Of a stretch of 11,761 bases of DNA, positions 1 to 6,609 are shown in pieces. Under the pieces are notes generated by a model that worked only from the letters and a program-made list of their open reading frames with translations, had not been told where the DNA came from and made no database searches. The DNA is from an uncultured Mucilaginibacter sp. (GTDB lineage Bacteria; Bacteroidota; Bacteroidia; Sphingobacteriales; Sphingobacteriaceae), in assembly GCF_946481715.1 (NCBI RefSeq), contig NZ_CAMLOV010000168.1, positions 1 through 11,761 of the forward strand, in the 5' to 3' direction. The first letter of the stretch is position 1, and each line of letters starts with the position of its first letter. The translations under genes were made by a program, and so were the position numbers.

Positions 1-423
1 CATTACTTCCATTGCCGATAACATATACCGTTCAATAATGATGGCTTCATCCTCAGTTAGGGATGATATAAGCGCCACCATTTTAATTTGCAAGCCCAAA
101 AAAAGCGGCCCCAGCAATTGCATAGCTTTCTCATTATCAGGCGCTATCATTACTTTTCGCCTGTCGCCACTATCAAATTCCCGGCGTACCAACCCTTTTT
201 TTTCGAGCCGGTCTATCAACCCGGTTATAGCTCCGGTGGTTAAACCGGTAAGCCTTGCCAACTCACCTGCCGGCATTGGGCCTTTTTGCATTAATAGGCC
301 AAGATATTTATGGTCGGTGCCGGAGAGCCCCGCTTTGTTTGCAATGGCTTCGTGCATCATAATGGTAACGTCGGAAAACATGCGTCCCATTTCGCTAATG
401 CGCTGGATGTTCGGTTCTTTCAT
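1..423 (-). CDS. MarR-family transcriptional regulator (3' end outside window)
   Basis: Reading from the ATG at 423-421 toward position 1 gives 141 codons without a stop, so only the last few residues are missing compared with the usual 140-165 aa. Helices at about 5-45 and 105-141 would form the dimer interface. The winged helix-turn-helix runs from about residue 48 to 92: PAGELARLTGLTTGAITGLI (51-70) is the HTH with its recognition helix, followed by DRLEKKGLVRRE and the wing with the classic SGDRRK signature (85-90). MarR proteins are dimeric DNA-binding repressors or activators, often ligand- or oxidant-responsive and often autoregulated. The gene lies 70 bp downstream of the ECF sigma gene on the same strand but has its own promoter and a tandem palindrome in the gap, which suggests autoregulation. 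The ligand and target genes cannot be read from the sequence; the target may lie beyond the left edge. Confidence 0.93.
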   Translation of the reverse strand, partial: MKEPNIQRISEMGRMFSDVTIMMHEAIANKAGLSGTDHKYLGLLMQKGPMPAGELARLTGLTTGAITGLIDRLEKKGLVRREFDSGDRRKVMIAPDNEKAMQLLGPLFLGLQIKMVALISSLTEDEAIIIERYMLSAMEVM

Positions 424-438
424 AATTTTTCAATTACC

Positions 439-470
439 TTATCAACTAAGATAATTATCAGCTAAGATAA
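439..470. promoter_or_regulatory. Two abutting 16-bp palindromes, candidate MarR operator
   Basis: TTATCAACTAAGATAA (439-454) is followed with no gap by TTATCAGCTAAGATAA (455-470). Each has the inverted arms TTATC and GATAA separated by 6 bp, and the two copies differ at a single base. The pair starts 16 bp upstream of the marR ATG (423) and lies just downstream of the predicted transcription start. A 16-bp near-palindrome is a normal footprint size for a MarR dimer, so two dimers could bind side by side. The repeat is seen directly; MarR binding is inference. Confidence 0.6.
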
Positions 471-488
471 TATTCCAAATTTGATTTT

Positions 489-516
489 CAAAATTAGTCA
501 ATAGAAATCCCGGCAA
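489..516 (-). promoter_or_regulatory. Bacteroidetes-type promoter for marR
   Basis: On the minus strand TTG (516-514) is followed after exactly 17 bp by TAATTTTG (496-489), a full match to the TTG-N17-23-TAnnTTTG pattern of the Bacteroidetes housekeeping sigma factor. The -7 element overlaps the sigma-factor stop codon (TAA, 496-494). A start near position 482 would place the tandem palindromes at 439-470 inside the initially transcribed region, where a bound repressor would block clearance. Confidence 0.55.
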
Positions 517-1729
517 TCTTCTTCTCCAGCACCTCCCGGTCCCCTTTAGATTTTGCCAGTCCGAGCGCTGTTTTCAAATGCTCAGCGGCTTTACAGTTAT
601 TCACATTTGTATATAGCTCTCCCAATAGCGAGTGGTACAAATGATTGCCGGTTAGGTTTAATTTTTCTGCTTCAATAATAGCCTCTGCCTTGCCGTTGGC
701 TTTGGATAGCGCATAAGTACGGTTAAGCGCCACAATCGGCGAATATTGCATTATTAAAAGCTGGTTGTAAAACTGCAAAATAGCTTCCCACTTTTCATGG
801 CTGTCGGCTTTTATGGTATGCCAATAGGCAATACCGGCCTCCAGGTGGTATTTGCTCACGGTGCCTCCCTCCCACGATTGCCGCAGAAAATGCTCACCCT
901 GTTTTATCAGGTCTGTGTCCCACAGGTTTTCGTCCTGGTCGTGGTACAGCACGGTTTCGCCATCCTGGTTCAGCCTTGCTTCAAAGCGCGACGAATGGAA
1001 ACTCATCAACGCCAGTAAGGCATACACAACAGGCTTGTTGGTTGCTTTGTTTTCGGTGAGCAAGTAGGTAAGCCGCAAGGCCTCCAGCGACACCTCTTTC
1101 CGCAACGTAACATCGCGCCCTTGCGAATAATACCCCTCGTTAAACAATAAGTACAGCGTTGCCAGCACGGTTTCCAGCCGCTGGTTTATCTCCGCCTCGT
1201 TGGGCAGTTCTATCTTTATATGCAGTTCCCTCAATTTTTCCTTAGCGCGGAACAGCCTCTTGTTTATCGTTTCCTTATTGCTTAAGAATGCGGCAGCAAT
1301 CTCCTCTATCCCAAAACCGCAAAGTATCCGTAACGATAAGCCTATCTGTGCCTCGGGCGGAATAGCAGGGTTACAAATAGCAAACATCATTTGAAGCTGG
1401 CTGTCTTTTATGTTCTGGTCGGATAGGTCTATCTCCAATTCATGTAGTTCGGACGCCGTGCTTTGCACGTTTTGCACTATTTTGTTATTGAACAGTGCAT
1501 CGCGTTTAAAATGGTCTTTGGCTTTGTTTTTTGCCACTGTATACAGCCAGGCTACAGGGTTTTCGGGTAACCCTCGCAGCCCCCATAGTTCTGATGCCTG
1601 CAAAAAAGTATCGCTGGCAATATCTTCGGCAATCTCAATATGTTCTATACCAAATAGCTTGCACAGTACCGCGGTTATCTTGCGGTATTCGGTGCGGAAT
1701 AAATGCGGTATCAGTTCCTGTTGCTGCAT
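494..1729 (-). CDS. ECF42-type RNA polymerase sigma factor with DUF6596/TPR-like C-terminal extension
   Basis: 411 aa from the ATG at 1729-1727. It would direct RNA polymerase to a small stress regulon. Sigma region 2 covers about residues 7-75 (LIPHLFRTEYRKI, then AEDIASDTFLQA, then NPVAWLYTVAKNKAKD). Sigma region 4 covers about 110-170 (MMFAICNPAIPPEAQIGLSLRI, then the HTH FGIEEIAAAFLSNKETINKRL and FRAKEKLRE). The long tail after 180 has the hallmark LLFNEGYYS (194-202) and repeat-like helices including SPIVALNRTYALS (330-342). This domain order is known for ECF42 sigmas, which lack a classic anti-sigma factor, carry a functionally required TPR-like C-terminus, and sit next to DGPF/YCII proteins as here. 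An in-frame TTG at 1759-1757 would add ten residues, mostly phenylalanine, but lies inside a terminator stem, and LIPHLFRTEY near residue 6 fits homologs, so the ATG is preferred. No Shine-Dalgarno is seen: a U-run abuts the ATG. Confidence 0.93.
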   Translation of the reverse strand: MQQQELIPHLFRTEYRKITAVLCKLFGIEHIEIAEDIASDTFLQASELWGLRGLPENPVAWLYTVAKNKAKDHFKRDALFNNKIVQNVQSTASELHELEIDLSDQNIKDSQLQMMFAICNPAIPPEAQIGLSLRILCGFGIEEIAAAFLSNKETINKRLFRAKEKLRELHIKIELPNEAEINQRLETVLATLYLLFNEGYYSQGRDVTLRKEVSLEALRLTYLLTENKATNKPVVYALLALMSFHSSRFEARLNQDGETVLYHDQDENLWDTDLIKQGEHFLRQSWEGGTVSKYHLEAGIAYWHTIKADSHEKWEAILQFYNQLLIMQYSPIVALNRTYALSKANGKAEAIIEAEKLNLTGNHLYHSLLGELYTNVNNCKAAEHLKTALGLAKSKGDREVLEKKIAGISID

Positions 1730-1764
1730 AAAAAAGAAAAAAGCCTCTGCAAAATACAAAGGCT
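1730..1764 (-). terminator. Intrinsic terminator (possible attenuator) between DGPF gene and sigma gene
   Basis: On the minus strand AGCCTTTG (1764-1757) pairs over 8 positions, one a wobble, with CAGAGGCT (1749-1742) around a 7-nt loop. A 12-nt tract follows directly, all T except one C (1741-1730). This is a textbook Rho-independent terminator oriented to stop transcription coming from the DGPF gene. The T tract ends at the base before the sigma ATG, so the element doubles as the sigma gene's leader. The structure is read directly; an attenuating role is inference. Confidence 0.7.
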
Positions 1765-1805
1765 AATTGAGGTTTAAATGATTAATGACGGATTAAAACC
1801 CGGAA

Positions 1806-2159
1806 TTACGAAGGCATTGCGATCACCCCTACTTCTCTCACCTCTACACAGCCGCCTACCAAAAATATCGGGCAGCCTTTGGCTATTTCTGCCGCCTCTT
1901 CAATAGTTTCGGTTTTTATGATCGAGTAGCCGGAAATGGCTTCCTTAATTTCCATATAAGGCCCATCGGTAACTAATTCGCTCGACCGCAACACCCTTGC
2001 GTCATTATTGAGGCGGTTACCACGGTCTGTGAGTTTGTTTTGGGCGGCTATGCTGCCTATCCAGTCCATCCATTTTTTGGTCATGGCCTGCATTTCTTCC
2101 GGTGATGCAGTTGTTACCGGCGAAATGTCGTTCCGGTAAATCAATAAAAAATCTTTCAT
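1806..2159 (-). CDS. YCII-related (DGPF-domain) protein
   Basis: 117 aa, single domain, cytoplasmic, no signal peptide or membrane segment. The N-terminus MKDFLLIYRN is the first strand of the YCII-related fold (a ferredoxin-like dimeric barrel). The defining motif appears as DGPY (65-68) within ELVTDGPYMEIKEAISGYSI (61-80), where DGPF proteins usually have DGPF. A helix EEAAEIAKGCP (87-97) and a final strand CVEVREV (104-110) follow. Family members are small and often linked to ECF sigma factors; their biochemical role is not settled, though the YCII fold resembles muconolactone isomerase-like enzymes. It lies 76 bp upstream of the ECF42 sigma gene on the same strand, the pairing expected for this sigma group. 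No clear TAnnTTTG promoter is seen in the 64 bp upstream, so it may be read from the preceding 173-aa gene. Confidence 0.9.
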   Translation of the reverse strand: MKDFLLIYRNDISPVTTASPEEMQAMTKKWMDWIGSIAAQNKLTDRGNRLNNDARVLRSSELVTDGPYMEIKEAISGYSIIKTETIEEAAEIAKGCPIFLVGGCVEVREVGVIAMPS

Positions 2160-2223
2160 GATACTTTTAGTTTAATTGTTAAAACCGAATGACGACTGGT
2201 AGGGCAAGTATTGGACAAGCCCC

Positions 2224-2745
2224 TTAAAATATTTTATTCCGCTGCACTGCCTGCCGGTATTCGGCCATTTGGGCTATCATGGTTGCATCAGCCGTTAAGC
2301 AGCTTCCCGCATGTTCCTTATCCCAATTCCACCGATCGGCAGAAACAAACTTTATAGTTTTCAAATCCTCGCCAAAGTTGGCCTGCACATCCACCACACC
2401 GTATAGGGGGCTATCTACCGGGTAGCGGCGATGAAAATCCTGGTATTCAAATACAGCATCGTCCCCGGGTGGCGGGTAAGCTTCCAGTTCGCTCATAAAC
2501 AAAACATCAAATTTTTTTAATGCTTCTATCGATGAAATTTCAGCATGCTGAACATCGCGTTTTGTTAAAACATACAGCGGCACCGAAGCTTGAAAACCCG
2601 GGCCCGGCGGATCTATTGATGGGGGTATTACCCAGTACGAATTGTAGTAAATGCCTTCTACACGGCCCGACACCTGGGTTTGGTAGGAAAATTTTACTTC
2701 GGCAAAAAGCAGCCCTTCTTTCGTCACTTTCAGTTCTCTATCCAT
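2224..2745 (-). CDS. Hypothetical protein, unrecognised family
   Basis: 173 aa from the ATG at 2745-2743; I do not recognise the family. There is no signal peptide, no membrane segment and no known catalytic motif. The N-terminal half looks strand-rich (LLFAEVKFSYQTQVSGRVEG, about 12-31). It is followed by an unusual proline cluster, IPPSIDPPGPGF (40-51), and a second one, YPPPGDD (89-95). The C-terminal part holds VDVQANFGEDLKTIKFVSAD (117-136), then RWNWDKEHAGSCL and a helical end. Aromatic content is high throughout. It lies 64 bp upstream of the DGPF gene on the same strand and could be the first gene of the ECF42 unit. The uninterrupted frame, sensible composition and gene-like placement support it as real. 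Confidence 0.75.
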   Translation of the reverse strand: MDRELKVTKEGLLFAEVKFSYQTQVSGRVEGIYYNSYWVIPPSIDPPGPGFQASVPLYVLTKRDVQHAEISSIEALKKFDVLFMSELEAYPPPGDDAVFEYQDFHRRYPVDSPLYGVVDVQANFGEDLKTIKFVSADRWNWDKEHAGSCLTADATMIAQMAEYRQAVQRNKIF

Positions 2746-2804
2746 TAGGTAATTATTAGGTGCTTAAACATACAGGTTTTTACGCAATTGTATCTTAAAT
2801 ATTA

Positions 2805-2885
2805 GGGGCGCTTCCGGCTTTTACGTCGCGGGCCAATCCCTGCGCCGCCGAAGGGTTGCCTTTCGCTATTGGTTTTCGGCTTAAT
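2805..2885. repeat. GC-rich intergenic element, possibly REP-like
   Basis: Within the otherwise AT-rich 206-bp gap between divergent genes, this stretch is sharply richer in GC. It contains small inverted arms: GGCGC near 2808 against GCGCC near 2841, and CCCT/AGGG around GCGCCGCCGA. Its wording (an AATCCC block, a GCGGGCC block, a CTTTCGCT block) resembles GC-rich dispersed intergenic repeats I associate with Sphingobacteriaceae and Chitinophaga genomes. Only one copy is in the window, so repeat status is unproven. A minus-strand frame running through it (3023-2802) overlaps the araC start and has no protein-like character. Confidence 0.25.
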
Positions 2886-2907
2886 CCTTAGCAAGCTACA
2901 TGCTTTA

Positions 2908-2931
2908 TTAAGAAAATTTCTCTTAAATTTG
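2908..2931 (+). promoter_or_regulatory. araC promoter -7 element overlapped by an inverted repeat
   Basis: TAAATTTG (2924-2931) is a full match to the Bacteroidetes -7 element and would start transcription near 2938, leaving a leader of about 14 nt before the ATG at 2952. No TTG is found at the usual upstream spacing. A perfect 6-bp inverted repeat, TTAAGA (2908-2913) and TCTTAA (2921-2926) with a 7-bp centre, overlaps the -7 element, a position suited to autorepression. Confidence 0.45.
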
Positions 2932-2951
2932 TTTACCGCAAGCCAATCTGT

Positions 2952-3743
2952 ATGATTTATAACCAGGTACAGCCGCCACAATACCTCAAAAGCCACGTAA
3001 GGTATTTTTGGACGCTGGAGCACAGTGGGACTGCCCGGTCATTTAAAACGATTGCCGATGGCAGCCCGGGGCTCATCTTCCAACGATCAGACAAGGGTAC
3101 GTTCTTTCAAAATGAACGCCCGTTGCCGCAGCTTTTTTTATTCGGCCAACCCACCGCGCACGCAGAAATTACCCTAAGCACATCCACTACCGTTGGTGTT
3201 TGCCTTTACCCTAACGCTTTGCATTCCGTTTTTGGAATTGATGCAGATGTGCTTACCGATAGTTGCACTGACATAGATGCCTTGCCGAAAACCACAGCAC
3301 GGCATTTGGAAGAGCAGCTTTTAAACGCAGGAACCATGGCTGAACAAATTGATATCCTATCGGCATTTTTATTTGCGCAGATACAAAGGAATGCCCGCCA
3401 GGACGATGTTGCAAGCCACGTACTTTCCTGGATTATCCGCGCAAACGGCAATGTGCCATTAAAAGAGGTGCAACAGCACTTGCAATTATCAGAACGGACG
3501 TTAGAGCGCCGCTTTAAAAAAGCTGTAGGGATATCGCCAAAACTGTTTGCGCGCATCTGCGGATTCCAGGCAGCGCTAAGCCAGCTAAATGGGGCCAACT
3601 TTGATAAGCTATCAGATATTGCTTACCAAAACGGGTATGCCGACCAGTCGCACTTCATCCGCTCGTTTAAACAATTCACAGGCCTCTCGCCCTATCAATA
3701 CCAAAAACAAGCCGATAAGATTGCCGATTTGCTGCCGGGATAA
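2952..3743 (+). CDS. AraC-family transcriptional regulator with DUF6597-type N-terminal domain
   Basis: 263 aa. The N-terminal region begins with the pattern usual for DUF6597 regulators, residues 1-24 with the core YLKSHVRYFWTLEHSG (11-26), and continues through LFLFGQPTAH (61-70) to about residue 100; this part probably senses a ligand or mediates dimerisation. The C-terminal AraC DNA-binding domain has two helix-turn-helix units: PLKEVQQHLQLSERTLERRF (169-188) and KLSDIAYQNGYADQSHFIRS (219-238). It ends with the classic FKQFTGLSPYQY. Length matches the family. It probably controls the SDR and DUF1772 genes immediately downstream (74-bp gap containing repeats) and perhaps the MFS exporter. 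The inducer is unknown. Confidence 0.93.
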   Translation: MIYNQVQPPQYLKSHVRYFWTLEHSGTARSFKTIADGSPGLIFQRSDKGTFFQNERPLPQLFLFGQPTAHAEITLSTSTTVGVCLYPNALHSVFGIDADVLTDSCTDIDALPKTTARHLEEQLLNAGTMAEQIDILSAFLFAQIQRNARQDDVASHVLSWIIRANGNVPLKEVQQHLQLSERTLERRFKKAVGISPKLFARICGFQAALSQLNGANFDKLSDIAYQNGYADQSHFIRSFKQFTGLSPYQYQKQADKIADLLPG

Positions 3744-3773
3744 TTATTAGGCGCTGTCGGTTTTGTTCTATTT

Positions 3774-3816
3774 TGCCATAATTTACTGCCATAATATTGT
3801 ATCAACAAACAATATT
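3774..3816. promoter_or_regulatory. Direct and inverted repeats in the SDR gene leader
   Basis: TGCCATAAT occurs twice, at 3774-3782 and 3787-3795, in register 13 bp apart. Overlapping the second copy is a perfect 8-bp inverted repeat, AATATTGT (3793-3800) and ACAATATT (3809-3816) with an 8-bp centre, ending one base before the SDR ATG (3818). AraC proteins typically bind directly repeated half-sites, so the first pair is a candidate operator. The inverted repeat could be a second operator or an mRNA hairpin over the start codon. Confidence 0.4.
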
Positions 3817-3817
3817 T

Positions 3818-4456
3818 ATGAAGTTAATAATTTTTGGAGCCACCGGCGGCACAGGCAGCCAGCTCATGAAACAAGCCCTTAAAAATGGGCACACCGTAAC
3901 AGCATTTGCGCGTAACCCGGCAAAGCTTTCTATAAACCATCAAAACCTTAACGTAATTACCGGCGATGTGCTGGATGCAGCGTCGGTACAAAATGCTGTA
4001 CCAGGGCACGACGCTGCGTTATGTTGCCTCGGTTCGCCGGCCAGTAAGATTGGTAACATACGGTCGCAGGGCACGCTCAACATCATTCGTGCCATGGAGA
4101 AATACGGCCTGAAGAAGTTTATCTGTCAAACATCGCTTGGCTATGGCGATAGCGTGGAAGTACTTGACCAAACCCCTTGGTTTTTTAAAAACCTCATTGT
4201 GCCGTTTATCCTAAAAAAAGGCTTTGCCAACCATGCCCTGCAGGAGGAGTACATTAAACAAAGCGGCCTCGATTGGACTATCATCCGCCCCGGCAACTTA
4301 ACGGATGGCCCGCATACCGGCGTTTATAAGCATGGCTTTAGCTATAACGATAAAACCCTCACCGTAAAGGTGAGCCGCGCCGATGTTGCCGATCTGATGC
4401 TGAAACAGCTGGATATTGATACAGATATCCATCAAACCATAGGCATATCGTACTAA
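3818..4456 (+). CDS. NAD(P)-binding atypical SDR oxidoreductase (NmrA/biliverdin-reductase-B-like)
   Basis: 212 aa from the ATG at 3818; an in-frame TTG at 3797 would add seven residues but lies inside an inverted repeat and ahead of the natural Rossmann start. Residues 1-30 form the first beta-alpha-beta unit with the dinucleotide-binding motif GATGGTG (7-13) directly after the MKLIIF strand. R32 (FARNP) after the second strand favours NADPH. GD (49-50) and LGSP (71-74) mark the next strands, and WTIIRPGNLTDGP (153-165) is the RPG motif of atypical SDRs. The short length and lack of a clear YxxxK catalytic pair fit NAD(P)H-binding, flavin-reductase-like or NmrA-like members rather than classical dehydrogenases. 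The substrate is unknown. The DUF1772 gene starts 21 bp after the stop, so the two are probably co-transcribed. Confidence 0.88.
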   Translation: MKLIIFGATGGTGSQLMKQALKNGHTVTAFARNPAKLSINHQNLNVITGDVLDAASVQNAVPGHDAALCCLGSPASKIGNIRSQGTLNIIRAMEKYGLKKFICQTSLGYGDSVEVLDQTPWFFKNLIVPFILKKGFANHALQEEYIKQSGLDWTIIRPGNLTDGPHTGVYKHGFSYNDKTLTVKVSRADVADLMLKQLDIDTDIHQTIGISY

Positions 4457-4477
4457 CCCTATTTAAAAGCATTGAAA

Positions 4478-4978
4478 ATGAATTACAGGAATATTTCACT
4501 CGCGCTTGCCACCTTAACCACCGGGCTGGTGGCGGGCGTTTTTTACGCTTTTGCCATATCGGTTAACCCCGCTTTTGCACAGCTGCCCGATGGGGAATAC
4601 ATCCGCGCTATGCAGACCATAAATATAGCCATTGTAAACCCGGCCTTCGCTTTTAGCTTTTTTGGCGCGCCGTTGCTACTGCCGCTGGCTACAATAGTGC
4701 ACCGTAAAATGCAAGCAAAGTTTAAATGGCTGCTGGCAGCAACGATAATTTACCTAATCGGCAGTTTCGGGGTAACGGTATTGGGCAATATCCCCCTGAA
4801 TGATACGTTGGCGCAATTTAGGCTCCCGGGCGCTTCTGCATTGCAAATGGCTACGGCGCGCGGCGCGTTTGAACATCCATGGTGCCAATGGCACATGGTG
4901 CGTACGGTTGCCTCTGTTGCTGCCCTCGTACTGCTGCTGATAGCCTGCCTATCGAAGAACACCGAAGGGCAGGGATAA
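4478..4978 (+). CDS. DUF1772 (anthrone oxygenase-like) membrane protein
   Basis: 166 aa from the ATG at 4478; an upstream in-frame TTG at 4472 adds only two residues. Four hydrophobic segments are visible at about 7-27, 52-74, 84-104 and 141-159, placing it in the inner membrane. Family features include FYAFAISVNPAF (22-33), the paired NPAF at 54-57, GNIPLND (103-109) and the late loop HPWCQWHMVRT (133-143), where DUF1772 proteins carry conserved W and R residues. Relatives include fungal anthrone oxygenases, but most bacterial members are uncharacterised, so an oxygenase activity is only suggested. Its tight spacing after the SDR gene suggests a redox or detoxification pair. Confidence 0.85.
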   Translation: MNYRNISLALATLTTGLVAGVFYAFAISVNPAFAQLPDGEYIRAMQTINIAIVNPAFAFSFFGAPLLLPLATIVHRKMQAKFKWLLAATIIYLIGSFGVTVLGNIPLNDTLAQFRLPGASALQMATARGAFEHPWCQWHMVRTVASVAALVLLLIACLSKNTEGQG

Positions 4979-5061
4979 CAGCATTGATAAGGTTTGAATG
5001 CCCTGGCTTAAATCGCCCTAAACTTGTCGCGTATACCCCTTTTAGGCCATTAATTTATATT

Positions 5062-5069
5062 TAAGTTTG
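5062..5069 (+). promoter_or_regulatory. MFS gene promoter -7 element
   Basis: TAAGTTTG (5062-5069) matches TAnnTTTG fully and would start transcription near 5076. That is downstream of the in-frame GTG at 5071 and so supports the ATG at 5092 as the true start. No TTG is found at the usual -33 distance. It gives the exporter its own promoter in the 113-bp gap after the DUF1772 gene. Confidence 0.45.
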
Positions 5070-5091
5070 GGTGCTTAACCTATTTATTATA

Positions 5092-6609
5092 ATGTCTTTA
5101 GCACATCCATCCACAACAGAAAAAGCCACACGTAAAGAGTGGCTTGGCCTTGCTGTACTTGCCTTGCCCGTGTTGCTGGTATCTATGGATACCACGGTAC
5201 TTTATCTTGCCGTGCCTGCCATCAGCGCAGCATTAAAGCCCGGCAGTACACAGTTGCTTTGGATAAGCGATATCTACGGTTTTATCGAGGCAGGTTTGCT
5301 CATTACCATGGGCACATTGGGCGACCGCATGGGCCGCCGCAAACTACTCATTATTGGGGCGGTTTGTTTTGCCCTGGCATCGGCATTGGCGGCCTATGCG
5401 CCAACCGCGAATTTGCTGATAGCGGCACGGGCACTTATGGGGATTGCAGGGGCAACTTTGCTGCCCTCTACCCTGTCTATCATCCACAATATGTTCCGCA
5501 ACGAGGGCGAACGGATGACGGCGATGGGTGTATTTACCACCTGTTTTTCTACCGGCACCATGATTGGGCCACTTATCGGCGGCTGGCTGCTGAGCCATTT
5601 TTGGTGGGGTTCGGTGTTTTTAATGGGTGTGCCGGTAATGGTTTTATTGTTGATTTTAGGGCCGCTATTGCTCCCCGAAACAAAAGACCCCGGCGCAGGG
5701 AAATTCGATCTGCCCAGCGTTTTCCTGCTGCTTATTACCACCTTAAGCGTAGTATTCGGCATAAAACAATTGGCGGAACATGGCATTGGGCTGCTAACGG
5801 TAGCCTCGGTTTTAGGTGGATTGATCGTAGCCATAATTTTCATCAGCCGGCAGCGTAAACTCGCCGACCCACTAATAAACCTCACGCTTTTTGCCGACCA
5901 AAAGTTTAATGTTGCCCTGCTGGCACTGATGCTTGGCCTGTTCAGCTGGGCGGGTATCTTCCTGTTTGTAGGGCAACTGCTTCAACTGGTTTTCCAAATG
6001 GATTCGTTTACAGCGGGGCTTTACACCCTGCCCGCTGCTATTGGCAGTATGATATCCTGCCCGCTTGCGCCGGTATTTGGCAAACGCTTCGACAGAGGGA
6101 CGGTGATGGCCGTTGGTATGGGTATTATGGGTGCAGGTTTATTGATACTCACCTTTACTACCTTAAACCTAACAGCCTTTGTAATTGCCACCGGCATGCT
6201 TACCATGGGCTGCGGTACGGTAGTTACTTTAGGTTCGGATATGGTGATTGCCTGCGCACCTAAAGAAAAAGCGGGCGCCGCAGCCGGTTTGTATGAAACC
6301 AGCACTGCCATAGGTGCGGCCCTGGGCATAGCACTACTGGGAAGTATTAGTGTGGCGGTTTACCGGGGCATCATGTCCTTGTATAAAATAGGCGGTTTAA
6401 GCGGCAACATGGGGCAAACGTTAAAAAGCACTTTGGGTGGCGCCTATGCTGTATCAAAAAAATTAAATAACGCCACCGGCGATGCTGTTTTGCGCGAAGC
6501 CCAGCGTGCGTTCAGCCTGTCGTTCAACGTTGCCGCGGGTATAGATGCGGTATTGATACTGGTCATCACCGCCGCCATTGCGCTGGTACTGGCAAAGCGC
6601 AGGGCTTAA
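5092..6609 (+). CDS. MFS transporter, DHA2 (14-TM) drug:H+ antiporter type
   Basis: 505 aa from the ATG at 5092. It is predicted to export toxic organic cations, dyes or antibiotics across the inner membrane in exchange for protons. The first membrane helix carries the DHA2 signature around D33 (SMDTTVLYLAVPAISAAL, 31-48). Motif A is GTLGDRMGRRK (74-84) in the loop after helix 2. RALMGIAGATLLPSTLSI (113-130) is the helix 4 motif, and GTMIGPLIGGWL (155-166) is the antiporter motif C. Many hydrophobic helices follow, with the non-conserved hydrophilic loop near the C-terminus (residues about 430-470) seen in SmvA/QacA-type members. Length about 500 fits 14 TM. The substrate cannot be told. It follows the regulator/oxidoreductase genes, consistent with a resistance locus. 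Its stop codon overlaps that of the convergent topoisomerase gene. Confidence 0.93.
   Translation: MSLAHPSTTEKATRKEWLGLAVLALPVLLVSMDTTVLYLAVPAISAALKPGSTQLLWISDIYGFIEAGLLITMGTLGDRMGRRKLLIIGAVCFALASALAAYAPTANLLIAARALMGIAGATLLPSTLSIIHNMFRNEGERMTAMGVFTTCFSTGTMIGPLIGGWLLSHFWWGSVFLMGVPVMVLLLILGPLLLPETKDPGAGKFDLPSVFLLLITTLSVVFGIKQLAEHGIGLLTVASVLGGLIVAIIFISRQRKLADPLINLTLFADQKFNVALLALMLGLFSWAGIFLFVGQLLQLVFQMDSFTAGLYTLPAAIGSMISCPLAPVFGKRFDRGTVMAVGMGIMGAGLLILTFTTLNLTAFVIATGMLTMGCGTVVTLGSDMVIACAPKEKAGAAAGLYETSTAIGAALGIALLGSISVAVYRGIMSLYKIGGLSGNMGQTLKSTLGGAYAVSKKLNNATGDAVLREAQRAFSLSFNVAAGIDAVLILVITAAIALVLAKRRA

Noticed and set aside
38..454. 138-aa plus-strand open frame
   Set aside because: It is antisense to the marR gene, whose winged-helix protein is unmistakable; the plus-strand translation has no domain character.
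1410..1766. 118-aa and other plus-strand frames across the sigma gene
   Set aside because: They are antisense shadows of the ECF42 gene with cysteine/serine-rich, non-protein-like translations.
2802..3023. 73-aa minus-strand frame in the divergent gap
   Set aside because: It runs through the GC-rich element and into the start of araC; its translation is basic and featureless and the region already has a promoter reading the other way.
5139..5858. 239-aa plus-strand frame inside the MFS gene
   Set aside because: It is an out-of-frame shadow of the transporter; the 505-aa frame has all MFS motifs.
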